Assembly: GCA_945877235.1 (NCBI GenBank)
Contig: CAMCRF010000003.1
Coordinates: 124,001 to 188,000 of the forward strand
Direction of reading: 5' to 3'
Length of the DNA: 64,000 nucleotides
Source: Bordetella parapertussis
GTDB taxonomy: Bacteria; Pseudomonadota; Gammaproteobacteria; Burkholderiales; Burkholderiaceae_A
Shown: positions 1-8,912 of the stretch, piece after piece
Layout: every line of letters begins with the position of its first letter
Position numbering within the stretch: the first letter of the stretch is position 1
Made by a program: the position numbers and the translations under genes
The notes under the pieces: model-generated
What the model was told of the DNA's origin: nothing
Databases searched by the model: none
The model's input: the letters and a program-made list of their open reading frames with translations, nothing else

Positions 1-101
1 AGTGCGAGGTGGCACTGCGCGGCAGCCTGCGTAATAGACCCCGTCTGTGACACGGCCAGCAGCAGCCGTAGGCTTGCGAGGTCAATGCGATGACTGTTCA
101 A
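1..101 (-). CDS. LysR-family transcriptional regulator, N-terminal fragment (cut by window edge)
   Basis: Reading the minus strand from a TTG at 101-99 gives about 33 residues. They contain DLASLRLLLAVSQTGSITQA, the typical start of the winged helix-turn-helix of LysR-type regulators (an aliphatic helix, then the GSIT-AA turn). The rest lies outside the window. The TTG overlaps the TGA of the DUF1841 gene (TTGA), so it would be the last gene seen of the minus-strand run from 4207. The family assignment rests on this short helix-turn-helix match only. The start codon is uncertain because the upstream Shine-Dalgarno is weak. No target can be inferred. Confidence 0.7.
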   Translation of the reverse strand, partial: MNSHRIDLASLRLLLAVSQTGSITQAAAQCHLA

Positions 102-532
102 CGGCTGTCTCTGGCCCAGCGCTGCAGTTGTTCGACATACCGCTGTGCATCGGGCGGCAGCCCTTGCCGTTGAGACTCCCAAAGCATTTCTCCGAGTGCC
201 TCCATAGCCTGATGCATGGCGTCGTGCATGCTGCCGCAGCGCACTGCGAGTGCATGAATGGCATCGCGCACACCGGGCGGTTGATCAATGCTCATCTGTT
301 CGCTCAGCGAGAGGTGCATGGCAAGATGCAAGAAGGGATTGGTCTGGCCTTGCTCAATCGAGAAGTCGCGAGAATAGGCCTCGGGGTCTTCGAGTATGGC
401 GTGGTACTCCGGGTGCTCGCGTATCCAGTCGGAGGCCATGAGCTCGAGTGCCTCGAGCGGCACTCCTGTCTGAGTCTTTGCCCACGTTGAGACAAAGAAT
501 GTGCGGACTTCGTCACGACTAGGATTAAACAT
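98..532 (-). CDS. DUF1841 family protein
   Basis: A 144-residue soluble protein that begins [10 protein letters not shown] and carries the conserved stretches HPEYH and NPFLHLAMHLSLSEQ, which I recognise as the DUF1841 family of beta- and gammaproteobacteria. The function of the family is unknown. An in-frame extension upstream to 625 lies inside nth and has no family similarity, so the ATG at 532 is chosen. It overlaps the end of nth by 8 bases, so translation is probably coupled. No membrane segment or signal peptide is visible. Confidence 0.85.
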   Translation of the reverse strand: MFNPSRDEVRTFFVSTWAKTQTGVPLEALELMASDWIREHPEYHAILEDPEAYSRDFSIEQGQTNPFLHLAMHLSLSEQMSIDQPPGVRDAIHALAVRCGSMHDAMHQAMEALGEMLWESQRQGLPPDAQRYVEQLQRWARDSR

Positions 533-1169
533 CGATTGCCTTCGTCTTGCGCTTGAAGTCGCAGAGATCGTGAATGAGACAGCCTGGGCACTCGGGCTTT
601 CGGGCCTTGCAGGTGTAACGACCATGCAGAATCAGCCAGTGATGGGCATGGAGTCGAAAGCCTTCAGGGACAAGTCGCTCCAGTCTTTTCTCCACCTCAG
701 TGACTGTCTTGCCGGGTGCAATACCCGTTCGATTCGAGACGCGAAAGATGTGGGTATCGACTGCAAAGGTCTCCCATCCAAATGCCGTGTTGAGCACGAC
801 ATTGGCCGTCTTGCGTCCCACGCCGGGCAGGGCCTCGAGTGCTTCCCGGTCCTCTGGCACCTCGCCGGCATGGAGCGTAAGAAGCTGCTCACAGGTCTTG
901 ATGAGGTTCGCTGCTTTATTCCGATAGAGGCCAATAGATGAGATCTCTTGTCGAACCCGTGACTCACCCAGGGTGAGCAGGCCAGCGGGCGTGTTTGCGA
1001 GGGCAAACAATCGACGAGTGACCTTGTTAACCGACACGTCTGTCGCCTGGGCAGACAGGAGCACCGCGACCAGGAGTTCGAAGGGAGAGTGATACTCGAG
1101 CTCGGTCTTGGGCTCTGGGTTTACGGTCTGAAGCCGCAGGAAAATCTCACGCCGCCTCTGTGCGTTCAT
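525..1169 (-). CDS. nth: Endonuclease III (DNA glycosylase / AP lyase)
   Basis: A 214-residue base-excision repair enzyme that removes oxidised pyrimidines and nicks abasic sites. It has the helix-hairpin-helix [12 protein letters not shown] with the catalytic lysine at about 120, and the catalytic aspartate at about 138 in [11 protein letters not shown]; both match E. coli numbering. The C-terminal [4Fe-4S] cluster motif C-x6-C-x2-C-x5-C is intact ([17 protein letters not shown]). Full length. Its ATG overlaps the rnfB-like stop by 4 bases. The rnfB-nth pairing is common in proteobacteria. Confidence 0.97.
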   Translation of the reverse strand: MNAQRRREIFLRLQTVNPEPKTELEYHSPFELLVAVLLSAQATDVSVNKVTRRLFALANTPAGLLTLGESRVRQEISSIGLYRNKAANLIKTCEQLLTLHAGEVPEDREALEALPGVGRKTANVVLNTAFGWETFAVDTHIFRVSNRTGIAPGKTVTEVEKRLERLVPEGFRLHAHHWLILHGRYTCKARKPECPGCLIHDLCDFKRKTKAIDV

Positions 1170-1822
1170 GGGCTGAGTCGCCGCTTTGCAGCCCTGGCCA
1201 TTGCTGCTGCCAGAATGGCCTTCTTTTTGTCGTTGGCGATAGCACCCTCTGTGCTCTCTGTGGCCAAGCGCGTGCGACGAGCCTGACGCCGATCAAAACG
1301 CAAGCGAGCCTGCGCGGCAGCGGTGGAATCCCAATGGATTGGCGTCGAGGGAGTCAGCATGTCAATGCAGTCGACGGGGCAGACCGGGACACAGAGCGCA
1401 CAGCCCGTGCAGTCCGCCTCGAGCACCGTGTGCATGCGCTTGAAGGCCCCTGCGATGGCGTCGACTGGGCAGGCCTCGAGGCAGAGCACACACCCGATGC
1501 AGTCTGCTTCCCGAATGTAGGCGAGCTGCATGGGACCCTCAAGGCCACAGGATGGGTCGAGTAGGGTCTCGGGGATACCGGTTAGGGCAGCGATGGCCGC
1601 AATACCCGCCTGTCCTCCGGGCGGACATCGATTGATACTGGCCTCTTCCGCTGCAATTGCCTCTGCGTAAGGACGGCATGCGGGGTATCCACACCGCTGA
1701 CATTGCGTCTGCGGGAGGATCTGATCGATTGCAAGCATCAGTGCGCTTCGGTCCGAAGCGCCTTGGCTTGCGTTAGGACTTGGCGTTTCGCTTTCGGCTG
1801 TTGGCGTCAGGGCTGGGCTCAT
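1166..1822 (-). CDS. RnfB/RsxB-like iron-sulfur protein
   Basis: An electron-transfer protein with an N-terminal CQRCGYPAC cluster-binding region (the RnfB 'four-cysteine' Fe-S domain) followed by two ferredoxin motifs, [12 protein letters not shown] and [13 protein letters not shown] basic, Ala-rich tail ends the protein. Start uncertain: the ATG at 1822 gives 218 residues but overlaps phaZ by 50 bases, while the ATG at 1738 gives 190 residues and starts right before the Fe-S domain ([13 protein letters not shown]). Neither has a good ribosome site. The other Rnf subunits are not here, so this is a stand-alone RnfB of the type commonly found beside nth in Burkholderiales; its redox partner is unknown. 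Confidence 0.85.
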   Translation of the reverse strand: MSPALTPTAESETPSPNASQGASDRSALMLAIDQILPQTQCQRCGYPACRPYAEAIAAEEASINRCPPGGQAGIAAIAALTGIPETLLDPSCGLEGPMQLAYIREADCIGCVLCLEACPVDAIAGAFKRMHTVLEADCTGCALCVPVCPVDCIDMLTPSTPIHWDSTAAAQARLRFDRRQARRTRLATESTEGAIANDKKKAILAAAMARAAKRRLSP

Positions 1823-3047
1823 GTTCAGCAATAAAGGCTGCGATCTTCGGGGCAACGATGGTTCTCCATCGACGGCCACTGAATATGCCGTAATGGCCCG
1901 CTCCCTGAATAGTCTCATGCCGCTTGTGCTTGCTCGGTATTCCGGAACAGAGTTCATGCGCAGCCCGCGTCTGGCCCGGCCCAGAGATATCGTCGAGTTC
2001 ACCCTCGATGGTGAGGAGGGCCGTTTTTTGAATATCTTGCGGCTTGACTCTCTCGCCGTTTACATCCCACAGGCCCCTCGGAAGGAGGTGCTCTTGGAAA
2101 ACCACGCGAATGGTGTCGAGGTAAAACTCGGCATCCAGATCGAGCACGGCGTTGTATTCGTCGTAGAACTCCCGGTGCGCCTCAACGGAGGCGTCATCGT
2201 CTCCCTTGACCAGATGTTGGAAGTAGTCCCAATGGGAGTTCGCATGTCGACCGGGATTCATTGAAATGAACCCAGCGTGCTGAAGGAAGCCGGGATACAC
2301 GCGGCGCATGAAGCCTGGAAAATTACTCGGTACGAGGTGCACGACATTCCTGCGGAACCAGCCTAGGTCATGCTGCTTGGCGAGATCGTTCACACCCGTC
2401 TCACCGACCCGGGTGTCGATCGGGCCTCCCATCATGGTCATGGTCAGTGGGTGATCCACCTCATTGCGACTGGCCATGAGCGCTACGGCACCGAGCACTG
2501 GAACTGTGGGCTGGCAGACGGAAATGAGATGGACGTTGGGGCTGAGGACTCGGATGAAGTCCTGAACGTATGCAACGTAATCTGCGAGGGAGAAATTACC
2601 GTCCTCAACGGGCACCATGCGGGCATCGACCCAGTCGGTCACATACACATCATGCTGCTCAAGCATCGCTTTCACGGTATCGCGCAACAGGGTGGCGTGG
2701 TGGCCTGAGAGCGGGGCAACAATAAGGACTTTCGGACCGGCCGGTGGCTGCCCACTTGCATGGATTTTCTGGAAATGGATGAGCTGGCAGAAGGCGCGGT
2801 CTTCAACTGTGACTGGCGTGACACGGGCGGTGCCGTGGGGGGTTTCAACGCGATCAATACGCCATTCGGGCTTCTCGTAGTCTTTTCCGATTCGGTGCGT
2901 AAGCTCGAGCGTGGCTGCAATGCGTCGCGCCCCTGGCGCATAACTGAGTGGCGAGTATGGGTTGGTGTAGAGCTGGGATGCTGATTTTGCCCAGGCGGAG
3001 AGGGGACTCAGAAACGAGCGTTGAATTTCATGAAACTGATAGAGCAC
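1773..3047 (-). CDS. phaZ: Intracellular poly(3-hydroxybutyrate) depolymerase
   Basis: A 424-residue enzyme that hydrolyses storage PHB granules. The N-terminus ([16 protein letters not shown], then NPYSPLSY and GKDYEKPEW) is the signature of the intracellular PhaZ family. The nucleophile box has cysteine in place of serine (SVCQPT, Cys about 178), as in the Cupriavidus-type enzymes. The acidic residue ([11 protein letters not shown]) and histidine ([14 protein letters not shown]) of the triad follow. No signal peptide, as expected for granule-associated enzymes. It starts at a GTG with an AAGGA site about 8 bases upstream. No PHB synthase is in the window. Confidence 0.95.
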   Translation of the reverse strand: MLYQFHEIQRSFLSPLSAWAKSASQLYTNPYSPLSYAPGARRIAATLELTHRIGKDYEKPEWRIDRVETPHGTARVTPVTVEDRAFCQLIHFQKIHASGQPPAGPKVLIVAPLSGHHATLLRDTVKAMLEQHDVYVTDWVDARMVPVEDGNFSLADYVAYVQDFIRVLSPNVHLISVCQPTVPVLGAVALMASRNEVDHPLTMTMMGGPIDTRVGETGVNDLAKQHDLGWFRRNVVHLVPSNFPGFMRRVYPGFLQHAGFISMNPGRHANSHWDYFQHLVKGDDDASVEAHREFYDEYNAVLDLDAEFYLDTIRVVFQEHLLPRGLWDVNGERVKPQDIQKTALLTIEGELDDISGPGQTRAAHELCSGIPSKHKRHETIQGAGHYGIFSGRRWRTIVAPKIAAFIAEHEPSPDANSRKRNAKS

Positions 3048-3101
3048 GAAGACATCCTTCCGAGTGCGCGATCCCCGAGGGTAACAAGGGTTGTATGGTT
3101 T

Positions 3102-3887
3102 TTACCAGTAATTCTCAGTCGCAATTTGTCCTGGACGAGAGGCCCTGTCTGTTGTAAATCCCTGTTCTTTCAATGTTTCTTTGCAGTCTTTCACCATTTC
3201 AGGGTTCCCGCAGATCATGAATTTCGATCGCTCTTGAGAAATCCTGCAGGCGGCGTGTTGTGTAAGCGCCCCAGTCTTAAGTAGCACCGGGATGCGCGCT
3301 GACGGGAAAGGTGTGGCCTCGCGGGTGACCACGGGGAGGTAGGTTAACTTGTGGGCGTCGGGGCCCCATAAGGGATGCTCGGGGAGGGATTCGATCTGGG
3401 CTCGGTAGGCGAGTTCATGCTGTGCTCGCACGCTATGGACCAGCACAATGCGATCGAACTGGGACCACGTGTCAGGGTCGGAGAGCATGGATAAAAAGGG
3501 TGCGATGCCTGTCCCTGAGCTCAGCAGCCAGAGGTCACCACCTGACGGAAATCGGTCGCAGGTCAGGTAGCCGTGCGCTTGGCGCTCGAGCGAGAGCGTG
3601 TCTCCGACGCGAAGCTGCGACAAGACCGTTGTGAATGCGCCCTCCGGAACCACAATGGAATAGAACTCTAGATCCGCGTCGTATGGACCTGAGACCATGG
3701 AGTAAGCTCGCCAGACTTGCCCGTCGGCGGACGCCTCTGGGTGGTCCGAGGAGACCCCGAGCCGGGCAAACTGTCCAGCTTTGAATCGAAAATCTCTCGG
3801 GCGCTCAACCGTGAAGGAGAAGAGGTGGTCGCTCCATTGACGCAGGGAGAGGATGCGAACTGGAGACGTCCGTTCGGCCTGATTCAC
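3102..3887 (-). CDS. fpr: Ferredoxin--NADP+ reductase
   Basis: A 261-residue FAD enzyme exchanging electrons between NADPH and ferredoxin/flavodoxin. The FAD-binding RAYSMVSGP (family RxYS) and NADP-site [11 protein letters not shown] are present, followed by CGNPEMV and the C-terminal aromatic ENYW that stacks on the flavin in the subclass found in proteobacteria. It starts at a GTG that overlaps the ferredoxin stop codon (GTGA), so it is coupled to its likely partner fdxA. Phylogenetically close Fpr proteins respond to oxidative stress in some bacteria, but no operator is visible here. Confidence 0.95.
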   Translation of the reverse strand: MNQAERTSPVRILSLRQWSDHLFSFTVERPRDFRFKAGQFARLGVSSDHPEASADGQVWRAYSMVSGPYDADLEFYSIVVPEGAFTTVLSQLRVGDTLSLERQAHGYLTCDRFPSGGDLWLLSSGTGIAPFLSMLSDPDTWSQFDRIVLVHSVRAQHELAYRAQIESLPEHPLWGPDAHKLTYLPVVTREATPFPSARIPVLLKTGALTQHAACRISQERSKFMICGNPEMVKDCKETLKEQGFTTDRASRPGQIATENYW

Positions 3888-4207
3888 CGCTCCAGGTGTT
3901 GAAGCTTATCTTTTACCTTGGCCCACTCATCAGCGTCGGCGGCGGCTGGCTCAAGTCGCGTAATGCTGGGCCAGACTGCGGCGAGCTCTGCATTGAGGGC
4001 AATGAACCGCTTTTGGTCGGTGGGGACGTCTTCTTCCGCGTAAATTGCATTGACCGGACATTCTGGGATGCAAACCGCACAGTCTATACACTCATCTGGG
4101 TCAATAACCAGAAAGTTGGGGCCCTTTCGGAAACAGTCGACGGGGCAGACGTCAACACAGTCGGTGTATCGACACTTGATGCAGGATTCAGTAACGACGT
4201 GGGTCAT
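3884..4207 (-). CDS. fdxA: 7Fe ferredoxin (FdxA type)
   Basis: A 107-residue ferredoxin. The cysteine pattern (Cys 9, 17, 21, 25 and 40, 43, 46, 50) reproduces that of Azotobacter ferredoxin I with an offset of one, which holds one [3Fe-4S] and one [4Fe-4S] cluster. The acidic C-terminal extension of this type is also present. Start chosen at MTHVV; an upstream in-frame ATG at 4228 adds seven unrelated residues. First gene of the minus-strand run, probably transcribed from the 53-base gap shared with lutC. Confidence 0.95.
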   Translation of the reverse strand: MTHVVTESCIKCRYTDCVDVCPVDCFRKGPNFLVIDPDECIDCAVCIPECPVNAIYAEEDVPTDQKRFIALNAELAAVWPSITRLEPAAADADEWAKVKDKLQHLER

Positions 4208-4260
4208 GATGTGGGCTTCTCGCCTCATAATGTCAACTTTCCAATTTTAGCGGACCTTTG

Positions 4261-4953
4261 ATGGATCTCGCAGAAAAGTCACAACGCAGCCGCGACCGCA
4301 TCCTCTCGCGTATCCGAGCCTCCTATGGGCGGTCCGAGGGGCCAGGGGCTGCCGAGCGCCGCCAGGCCGATGCCTACCTCCAACGGCATGCCGTGGGTCC
4401 CAAACCCCCCATATCGGACGCTGACAAGATTCCGCGGTTCATTGCGCAGTCAGCGCGTCTGTCCGCCACCATTGATCGAGCGCAGCGTCGCAGCCAAATT
4501 CCCGAGCTCATCAACCGCTACTGCTGGCACCATGGCCTTTCACCGCGAGCAGTGGCCTGGCCAGCATTTCGTGACCTTGACTGGGCCGCACATGGCCTCG
4601 ATGTGGAGTTTCGGGCTCCTGTGCGGGATGAGCCTGTCCCAGACCTCATTGGCATTACCGGGTGTTTTGCGGCGGTCGCCGAGACCGGCACACTGGCCAT
4701 GCTCTCTGGTCCCGAGACCCCCGCCTCTATGACGCTGTTGCCCGAGACTCACATTGCTGTGATTCCACAGGACCGGGTTTTTCATCACATGGAGGATGTG
4801 TTCGAGCGACTGCGCGCTGAGCGCGGCCTCATGCCGCGTGCGCTGAACTTCATTTCCGGGCCCTCGCGCACTGCAGATATCGAGCAGACTTTGGTCTTGG
4901 GCGCGCATGGGCCATACCGTGTGCATTTGATTTTGTTGGAGTCCTCCTCATGA
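4261..4953 (+). CDS. lutC: LutC/YkgG-type LUD-domain protein (lactate utilisation)
   Basis: A 230-residue protein with the LUD domain: the glycine-rich GITGCFAAVAETGTLAML and LPETHIAVI. LutC works with the iron-sulfur proteins LutA and LutB in L-lactate oxidation to pyruvate. In most genomes lutABC are contiguous. Here lutC stands alone and its partners lie at 59930-62135. It overlaps the next gene, a 2-hydroxyacid dehydrogenase, by 4 bases (ATGA). An in-frame TTG directly before the ATG could also be used. No strong ribosome site is visible. Confidence 0.88.
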   Translation: MDLAEKSQRSRDRILSRIRASYGRSEGPGAAERRQADAYLQRHAVGPKPPISDADKIPRFIAQSARLSATIDRAQRRSQIPELINRYCWHHGLSPRAVAWPAFRDLDWAAHGLDVEFRAPVRDEPVPDLIGITGCFAAVAETGTLAMLSGPETPASMTLLPETHIAVIPQDRVFHHMEDVFERLRAERGLMPRALNFISGPSRTADIEQTLVLGAHGPYRVHLILLESSS

Positions 4954-5903
4954 GTAAACCCACACTCGTCGTCACCCGTCGCATTCGCGCTGAACTGATT
5001 GAATCGCTCTCTCAGGTTTTTGAGGTCACGCACAATCAAGAGACGGACACTCCGACCACCCCTGATCGCATGCGTACGCTGCTTGCACAGGCGCAGTACC
5101 TCTTTTGTACCGTAGCCGATACTGTTAATGCAGAGGTTCTGGGCGCTGCTCCTCACTTGAAGATGATCGCAACGGGTGCCGTGGGCACCAACAATATCGA
5201 TTTGGGCATCTGCCGATCCCGTGGCATTGCTGTCAGCAACACCCCAGACGTGCTCACCGAGACCACCGCAGACTTTGCCTGGGCCCTCCTCATGGCGACT
5301 GCTCGACGGGTATCGGAGTCTGAGCGTTATGTGCGCTCAGGTTCCTGGGATGGCTGGTCCTTCGATCAGTTCTCTGGTCGAGATGTCTATGGCGCTCGCC
5401 TTGGGGTGCTTGGGATGGGGCGCATAGGCAGTGCCGTCGCACGACGAGCGGCTGGATTTGGGATGACCGTGCTGTATCACAATCGAAAGCCGGCCTCCGA
5501 GGCCGGAGCCGCACAATGGGTCGATAAGGCCACCCTGATGCGTGAGAGTGATTTCCTCGTGATTGTCGTGCCATATAGCCCCGAAACCCATCATCTCGTG
5601 GGGCCCTCTGATCTTGCGCTCATGAAGCCAACCGCTTGCCTGGTCAACATTGCCCGCGGCGGAGTCGTGGACGACGCAGCGTTGGCGGATGCACTGGAGT
5701 CACGGCGCATTTGGGCCGCCGGCCTCGATGTTTTTGAAGGGGAGCCCCGGCTCAATCCTCGCCTGCTGGCGCTCGATCAGGTGGTTCTGACCCCGCACAT
5801 TGCAAGCTCCTCGGTTCAAACTCGGGGACGCATGATGCAGCTCGCGGTTGACAACCTGATGGCACACCAGCGTGGGCTTGCCCTTCTGACGCCTGTGCTC
5901 TAA
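4950..5903 (+). CDS. D-2-hydroxyacid dehydrogenase, glyoxylate/hydroxypyruvate reductase type
   Basis: A 317-residue NAD(P)-dependent dehydrogenase. The Rossmann motif is GVLGMGRIGSAVARR. The catalytic Arg-Glu-His set is visible as NIARGGVVDD, LDVFEGEP and TPHIAS. The basic residue following the second strand (HNRKP) suggests NADPH use, as in GhrB/GyaR enzymes. Exact substrate (glyoxylate, hydroxypyruvate, D-lactate or gluconate) cannot be told from sequence. Translationally coupled to lutC, which suggests a role in 2-hydroxyacid metabolism. Confidence 0.9.
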   Translation: MSKPTLVVTRRIRAELIESLSQVFEVTHNQETDTPTTPDRMRTLLAQAQYLFCTVADTVNAEVLGAAPHLKMIATGAVGTNNIDLGICRSRGIAVSNTPDVLTETTADFAWALLMATARRVSESERYVRSGSWDGWSFDQFSGRDVYGARLGVLGMGRIGSAVARRAAGFGMTVLYHNRKPASEAGAAQWVDKATLMRESDFLVIVVPYSPETHHLVGPSDLALMKPTACLVNIARGGVVDDAALADALESRRIWAAGLDVFEGEPRLNPRLLALDQVVLTPHIASSSVQTRGRMMQLAVDNLMAHQRGLALLTPVL

Positions 5904-5918
5904 ACTCTCGGGTTCCTT

Positions 5919-5945
5919 GCTACACCGGACACTTTCCCGGGTGGC
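5919..5945 (+). promoter_or_regulatory. Candidate S6:S18-binding leader hairpin upstream of rpsF
   Basis: The bases GCTAC (5919-5923) pair with GTGGC (5941-5945), and CCGG (5925-5928) pairs with CCGG (5937-5940). A single A is bulged and the loop is ACACTTTC. It lies 29 bases before the rpsF start. Autoregulation of rpsF operons by the S6:S18 complex through a leader hairpin rich in CCG and CAC elements is established in other bacteria. That this hairpin does the same is inferred from position and look, not from an alignment. Confidence 0.5.
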
Positions 5946-5974
5946 TTTACCCCTAAGGACTGAGGAGAAGTTGC

Positions 5975-6373
5975 ATGACTGACGTCGTGGCCTTGCGCCA
6001 TTATGAAGTGGTATTCATTGTTCACCCAGATCAGAGCGAGCAGGTGCCCGCCATGATCGAAAAATACACGGCCATGGTTACCGCCCACGGCGGCAAACTC
6101 CACCGGCTTGAAGACTGGGGCCGTCGCCAGTTGGCATACCCCATCGAAAAAATCGCTAAAGCCCACTACGTGCTCATGAACATTGAGTGTGGTCAGGCGG
6201 AGCTAGACGAACTCGAGAACGCATTCCGGTTCAACGACGCGGTCCTTCGCCACCTTGTAGTCAAGATGAAGAAGGCAGAAACGGGTCCTTCGCCGATGCT
6301 CAAGGTCATTCAACGCGAAGAAGCTCGCAAGACCATGACGGCCTCGACCGGCTCGGAGATGGCCGCGGCTTAA
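5975..6373 (+). CDS. rpsF: 30S ribosomal protein S6
   Basis: A 132-residue ribosomal protein. The family core is evident: [32 protein letters not shown], and the [10 protein letters not shown] strand, with a C-terminal tail that extends beyond the core (KKAETGPSP onwards). Strong ribosome site GGAG nine bases ahead. First gene of the conserved rpsF-priB-rpsR-rplI cluster. S6 binds 16S rRNA together with S18, encoded two genes down. Confidence 0.98.
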   Translation: MTDVVALRHYEVVFIVHPDQSEQVPAMIEKYTAMVTAHGGKLHRLEDWGRRQLAYPIEKIAKAHYVLMNIECGQAELDELENAFRFNDAVLRHLVVKMKKAETGPSPMLKVIQREEARKTMTASTGSEMAAA

Positions 6374-6395
6374 GGCCGGTAGCGGATCGCGAGCT

Positions 6396-6749
6396 GTGAA
6401 TGTAATGCCGGCAAATGGCGTTCACCTTCGCGGCCAGCTCATGCACCAAGAGCAGATCCGAACCAGCCCGACCGGGGTTCCCGTTCTCGAATGCACCATA
6501 TGGCACGAGTCGCAAGTCGAAGAGTCCGCGTCAGCGCGGAAGCTCGCATTTGCCTGTCCAGCGCGTGCGTTGGGGGCCGTTGCGCAGCAGCTGTCGCGAG
6601 AGTCGTCAGAGCAGTGGCTGCTGATCAAAGGATTTGTGGCGCCAAGACGTGCTGCGTTTTCGACCAAAGAAGCAATGACCGGGCGGTTTGCCCCCGGACT
6701 CATTTTTCACATCACTGAATACGAATTGGAGAAAGACCATGGCATTTAA
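6396..6749 (+). CDS. priB: Primosomal replication protein N (PriB)
   Basis: A 117-residue OB-fold single-strand DNA-binding protein that helps PriA restart stalled forks. Identified by its position between rpsF and rpsR and by the PriB/SSB-like strands [29 protein letters not shown] and LLIKGFVA. The GTG at 6396 is used, but an ATG at 6405 is in frame. Its 3' end overlaps the rpsR start by 11 bases. Confidence 0.9.
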   Translation: MNVMPANGVHLRGQLMHQEQIRTSPTGVPVLECTIWHESQVEESASARKLAFACPARALGAVAQQLSRESSEQWLLIKGFVAPRRAAFSTKEAMTGRFAPGLIFHITEYELEKDHGI

Positions 6750-7014
6750 CAAAAAACCAATGGATAAAAAGCGCCCCAAGCGCAACACCCAGAGCGCGCT
6801 CTTTAAGCGTAAGCGCGTTTGTCGTTTCACTGCAGAGGGCGTTGAGCAGATCGACTACAAAGACATCGATACGCTCAAAGATTTCGTGACCGAGACTGGA
6901 AAGATCATCCCTGCTCGCATCACCGGCACCAGCGCGAAGTACCAGCGACAGCTCACTACCGCCATTAAGCGGGCGCGTTTTCTGTCGCTCATCGCATTTA
7001 CCGATAACCACTAA
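6739..7014 (+). CDS. rpsR: 30S ribosomal protein S18
   Basis: A 91-residue ribosomal protein. The core ([40 protein letters not shown]) is clear, with a basic N-terminal extension. The start MAFNKKP is chosen because longer in-frame extensions lie inside priB. A GGAG site (6727-6730) precedes it. S18 and S6 form the complex thought to regulate this operon. Confidence 0.98.
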   Translation: MAFNKKPMDKKRPKRNTQSALFKRKRVCRFTAEGVEQIDYKDIDTLKDFVTETGKIIPARITGTSAKYQRQLTTAIKRARFLSLIAFTDNH

Positions 7015-7029
7015 GCAAGAGGGCACCCC

Positions 7030-7482
7030 ATGCAAGTCATCCTGTTGGAAAAAATCAGCAATTTGGGAACCCTCGGTGAGGTGGTTCGCGTAAAAGACGG
7101 TTACGCGCGTAACTTTCTTATTCCCCAGGGCATGGCGCGTCGCGCCACCACGTCAGCCATTGCCGAATTTGAAGCCAAGCGTGCAGAGATTGAGAAAGCC
7201 GCATCAGAGCGCCTCGCAGCCGCCCAGGCCCTCGGCGCAAAAATCGACGGCATTGTAGTCGAAGTGCACCAGAAGGCTGGGGTCGATGGACGGCTGTTTG
7301 GTTCTGTAACGAACTTTGACATTGCCGAGGCTCTTGGTAAGGTGGGTCATGGCATTGCAAAAGCCCAGGTCCGTCTGCCCAATGGGCCGCTCAAGACTGT
7401 CGGTGATTTCTCTGTTGAAATCGCGCCCCATACCGATGTTGTGGTGGCGGTTACCGTTCGCGTCATCGGAGAGGCCGCCTAA
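7030..7482 (+). CDS. rplI: 50S ribosomal protein L9
   Basis: A 150-residue ribosomal protein. The N-terminal domain [19 protein letters not shown] with [13 protein letters not shown] is diagnostic. The long connecting helix ([20 protein letters not shown]) and the C-terminal domain ([17 protein letters not shown]) follow. Full length. Separated from rpsR by 15 bases with an AGAGGG-type site, so it is in the same operon. Confidence 0.98.
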   Translation: MQVILLEKISNLGTLGEVVRVKDGYARNFLIPQGMARRATTSAIAEFEAKRAEIEKAASERLAAAQALGAKIDGIVVEVHQKAGVDGRLFGSVTNFDIAEALGKVGHGIAKAQVRLPNGPLKTVGDFSVEIAPHTDVVVAVTVRVIGEAA

Positions 7483-7511
7483 GGTCGTTTCCAGCGGAGA
7501 GGAGTCGCGTC

Positions 7512-8897
7512 TTGGCTGACGAGAGTATCCAAGCGTTACGACTCCCTCCCCACTCGATTGAGGCGGAGGCCGCAGTTTTAGGCGGCCTGCTCATCGACAA
7601 CACCGCTTGGGACCGCGTCGGAGATATCCTTCGTCCGGCGGATTTCTATCGCGCCGAACATCGGCTGATCTTCGAATCCATCACCCGCCTGATCGATCAG
7701 ACTCGGCCGGCAGATGTCGTCACGGTCTTCGAGGCCCTGCAGTCCCTTGGCCAGTCTGAGCAAGCTGGCGGGCTGCCCTATCTGAATGCGCTTGCTACCG
7801 AGACGCCCTCGGCAGCCAATATCCGTCGCTATGGCGAAATCGTTCGCGACCGAGCGGTTCTTCGCCAGCTGATTTCCGTCAGCGATGAGATCGCCACCAC
7901 GGCGCTCAATCCAGAGGGTCGGGAGACGCGGCAGATCCTCGATGAGGCCGAGTCCAAAATCTTCCACATTGGGGAGGAGGGTTCGCGCGGATCCAACAGC
8001 ATCATTCCCTTCGACCAGATCATCAAGAAGGTCGTTAAGCAGGTCGATGCACTGGCCCGCAACCCCAACCCCTCTGATGTCACAGGCGTGCCCTCGGGGT
8101 TCATCGATCTCGATCAAAAGACAGCCGGCATGCACGCCGGCGACCTGATCATTGTGGCGGGCAGGCCCTCGATGGGAAAGACTTCTTTTGCCCTCAACAT
8201 TGGAGAGCATGTCGCAGTCGATCAAGGTCTTCCCATCGCCGTCTTCAGCATGGAGATGGGCGCCGAGCAGCTCGCGCTTCGTATGCTTTGCTCCGTTGGC
8301 CGTATCGATGCCCAACGCATTCGGACGGGGCGCTTGCACGAAGAAGACTGGGACCGCATGACTCACGCGGTTCAGCGCATGACAGGCGTGCAGGTCCATA
8401 TCGATGAGACGCCGGGGCTCAACCCGCTTGAGTTGCGATCGCGCGCACGGCGGCTTCACCGCCAATCGGGGGGCCTGGGACTAATCATCGTCGACTACAT
8501 CCAGCTCATGAGTGGTACCAGTAGCAATGAGAATCGGACGACCGAGATCTCTGAGATCACGCGATCACTCAAAGGCCTCGCCAAGGAGCTTGGCTGCCCT
8601 GTTATTGCACTCTCTCAGCTCAACCGAACAGTCGAGCAGCGCACCGACAAGCGACCGGTCATGAGCGACCTTCGGGAGTCAGGCGCAATCGAGCAAGACG
8701 CCGACGTCATTCTCTTTATTTATAGGGATGAGGTGTATCGGCCCGACTCCCCAGACAAAGGGGTGGCGGAAATTATCATCGGGAAACAACGGAATGGACC
8801 CATCGGCACAGTCCGGCTAACCTTTCTCGGTCAGTTCACCAAATTTGATAACCATGCGCCTCCGGCGCCAGCTGGCTACGGAGACGCCCCTTTCTAG
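7512..8897 (+). CDS. dnaB: Replicative DNA helicase DnaB
   Basis: A 461-residue hexameric helicase that unwinds DNA at the replication fork. The N-terminal DnaG-interacting domain starts at LPPHSIEAEAAVLGGLL. The RecA-like domain has Walker A GRPSMGKTSFALN, Walker B LIIVDYIQLM and the arginine-finger region DLRESGAIEQDAD. No intein. It starts at TTG (7512), preceded by a strong GGAGAGGAG site, and follows rplI as in most proteobacteria. Confidence 0.98.
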   Translation: MADESIQALRLPPHSIEAEAAVLGGLLIDNTAWDRVGDILRPADFYRAEHRLIFESITRLIDQTRPADVVTVFEALQSLGQSEQAGGLPYLNALATETPSAANIRRYGEIVRDRAVLRQLISVSDEIATTALNPEGRETRQILDEAESKIFHIGEEGSRGSNSIIPFDQIIKKVVKQVDALARNPNPSDVTGVPSGFIDLDQKTAGMHAGDLIIVAGRPSMGKTSFALNIGEHVAVDQGLPIAVFSMEMGAEQLALRMLCSVGRIDAQRIRTGRLHEEDWDRMTHAVQRMTGVQVHIDETPGLNPLELRSRARRLHRQSGGLGLIIVDYIQLMSGTSSNENRTTEISEITRSLKGLAKELGCPVIALSQLNRTVEQRTDKRPVMSDLRESGAIEQDADVILFIYRDEVYRPDSPDKGVAEIIIGKQRNGPIGTVRLTFLGQFTKFDNHAPPAPAGYGDAPF

Positions 8898-8912
8898 ACG
8901 TAAAGGAGTTGT

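Noticed and set aside
47..490. 147-residue plus-strand ORF at the left edge
   Set aside because: Antisense to the DUF1841 gene, no family similarity, no ribosome site; typical shadow in GC-rich DNA.
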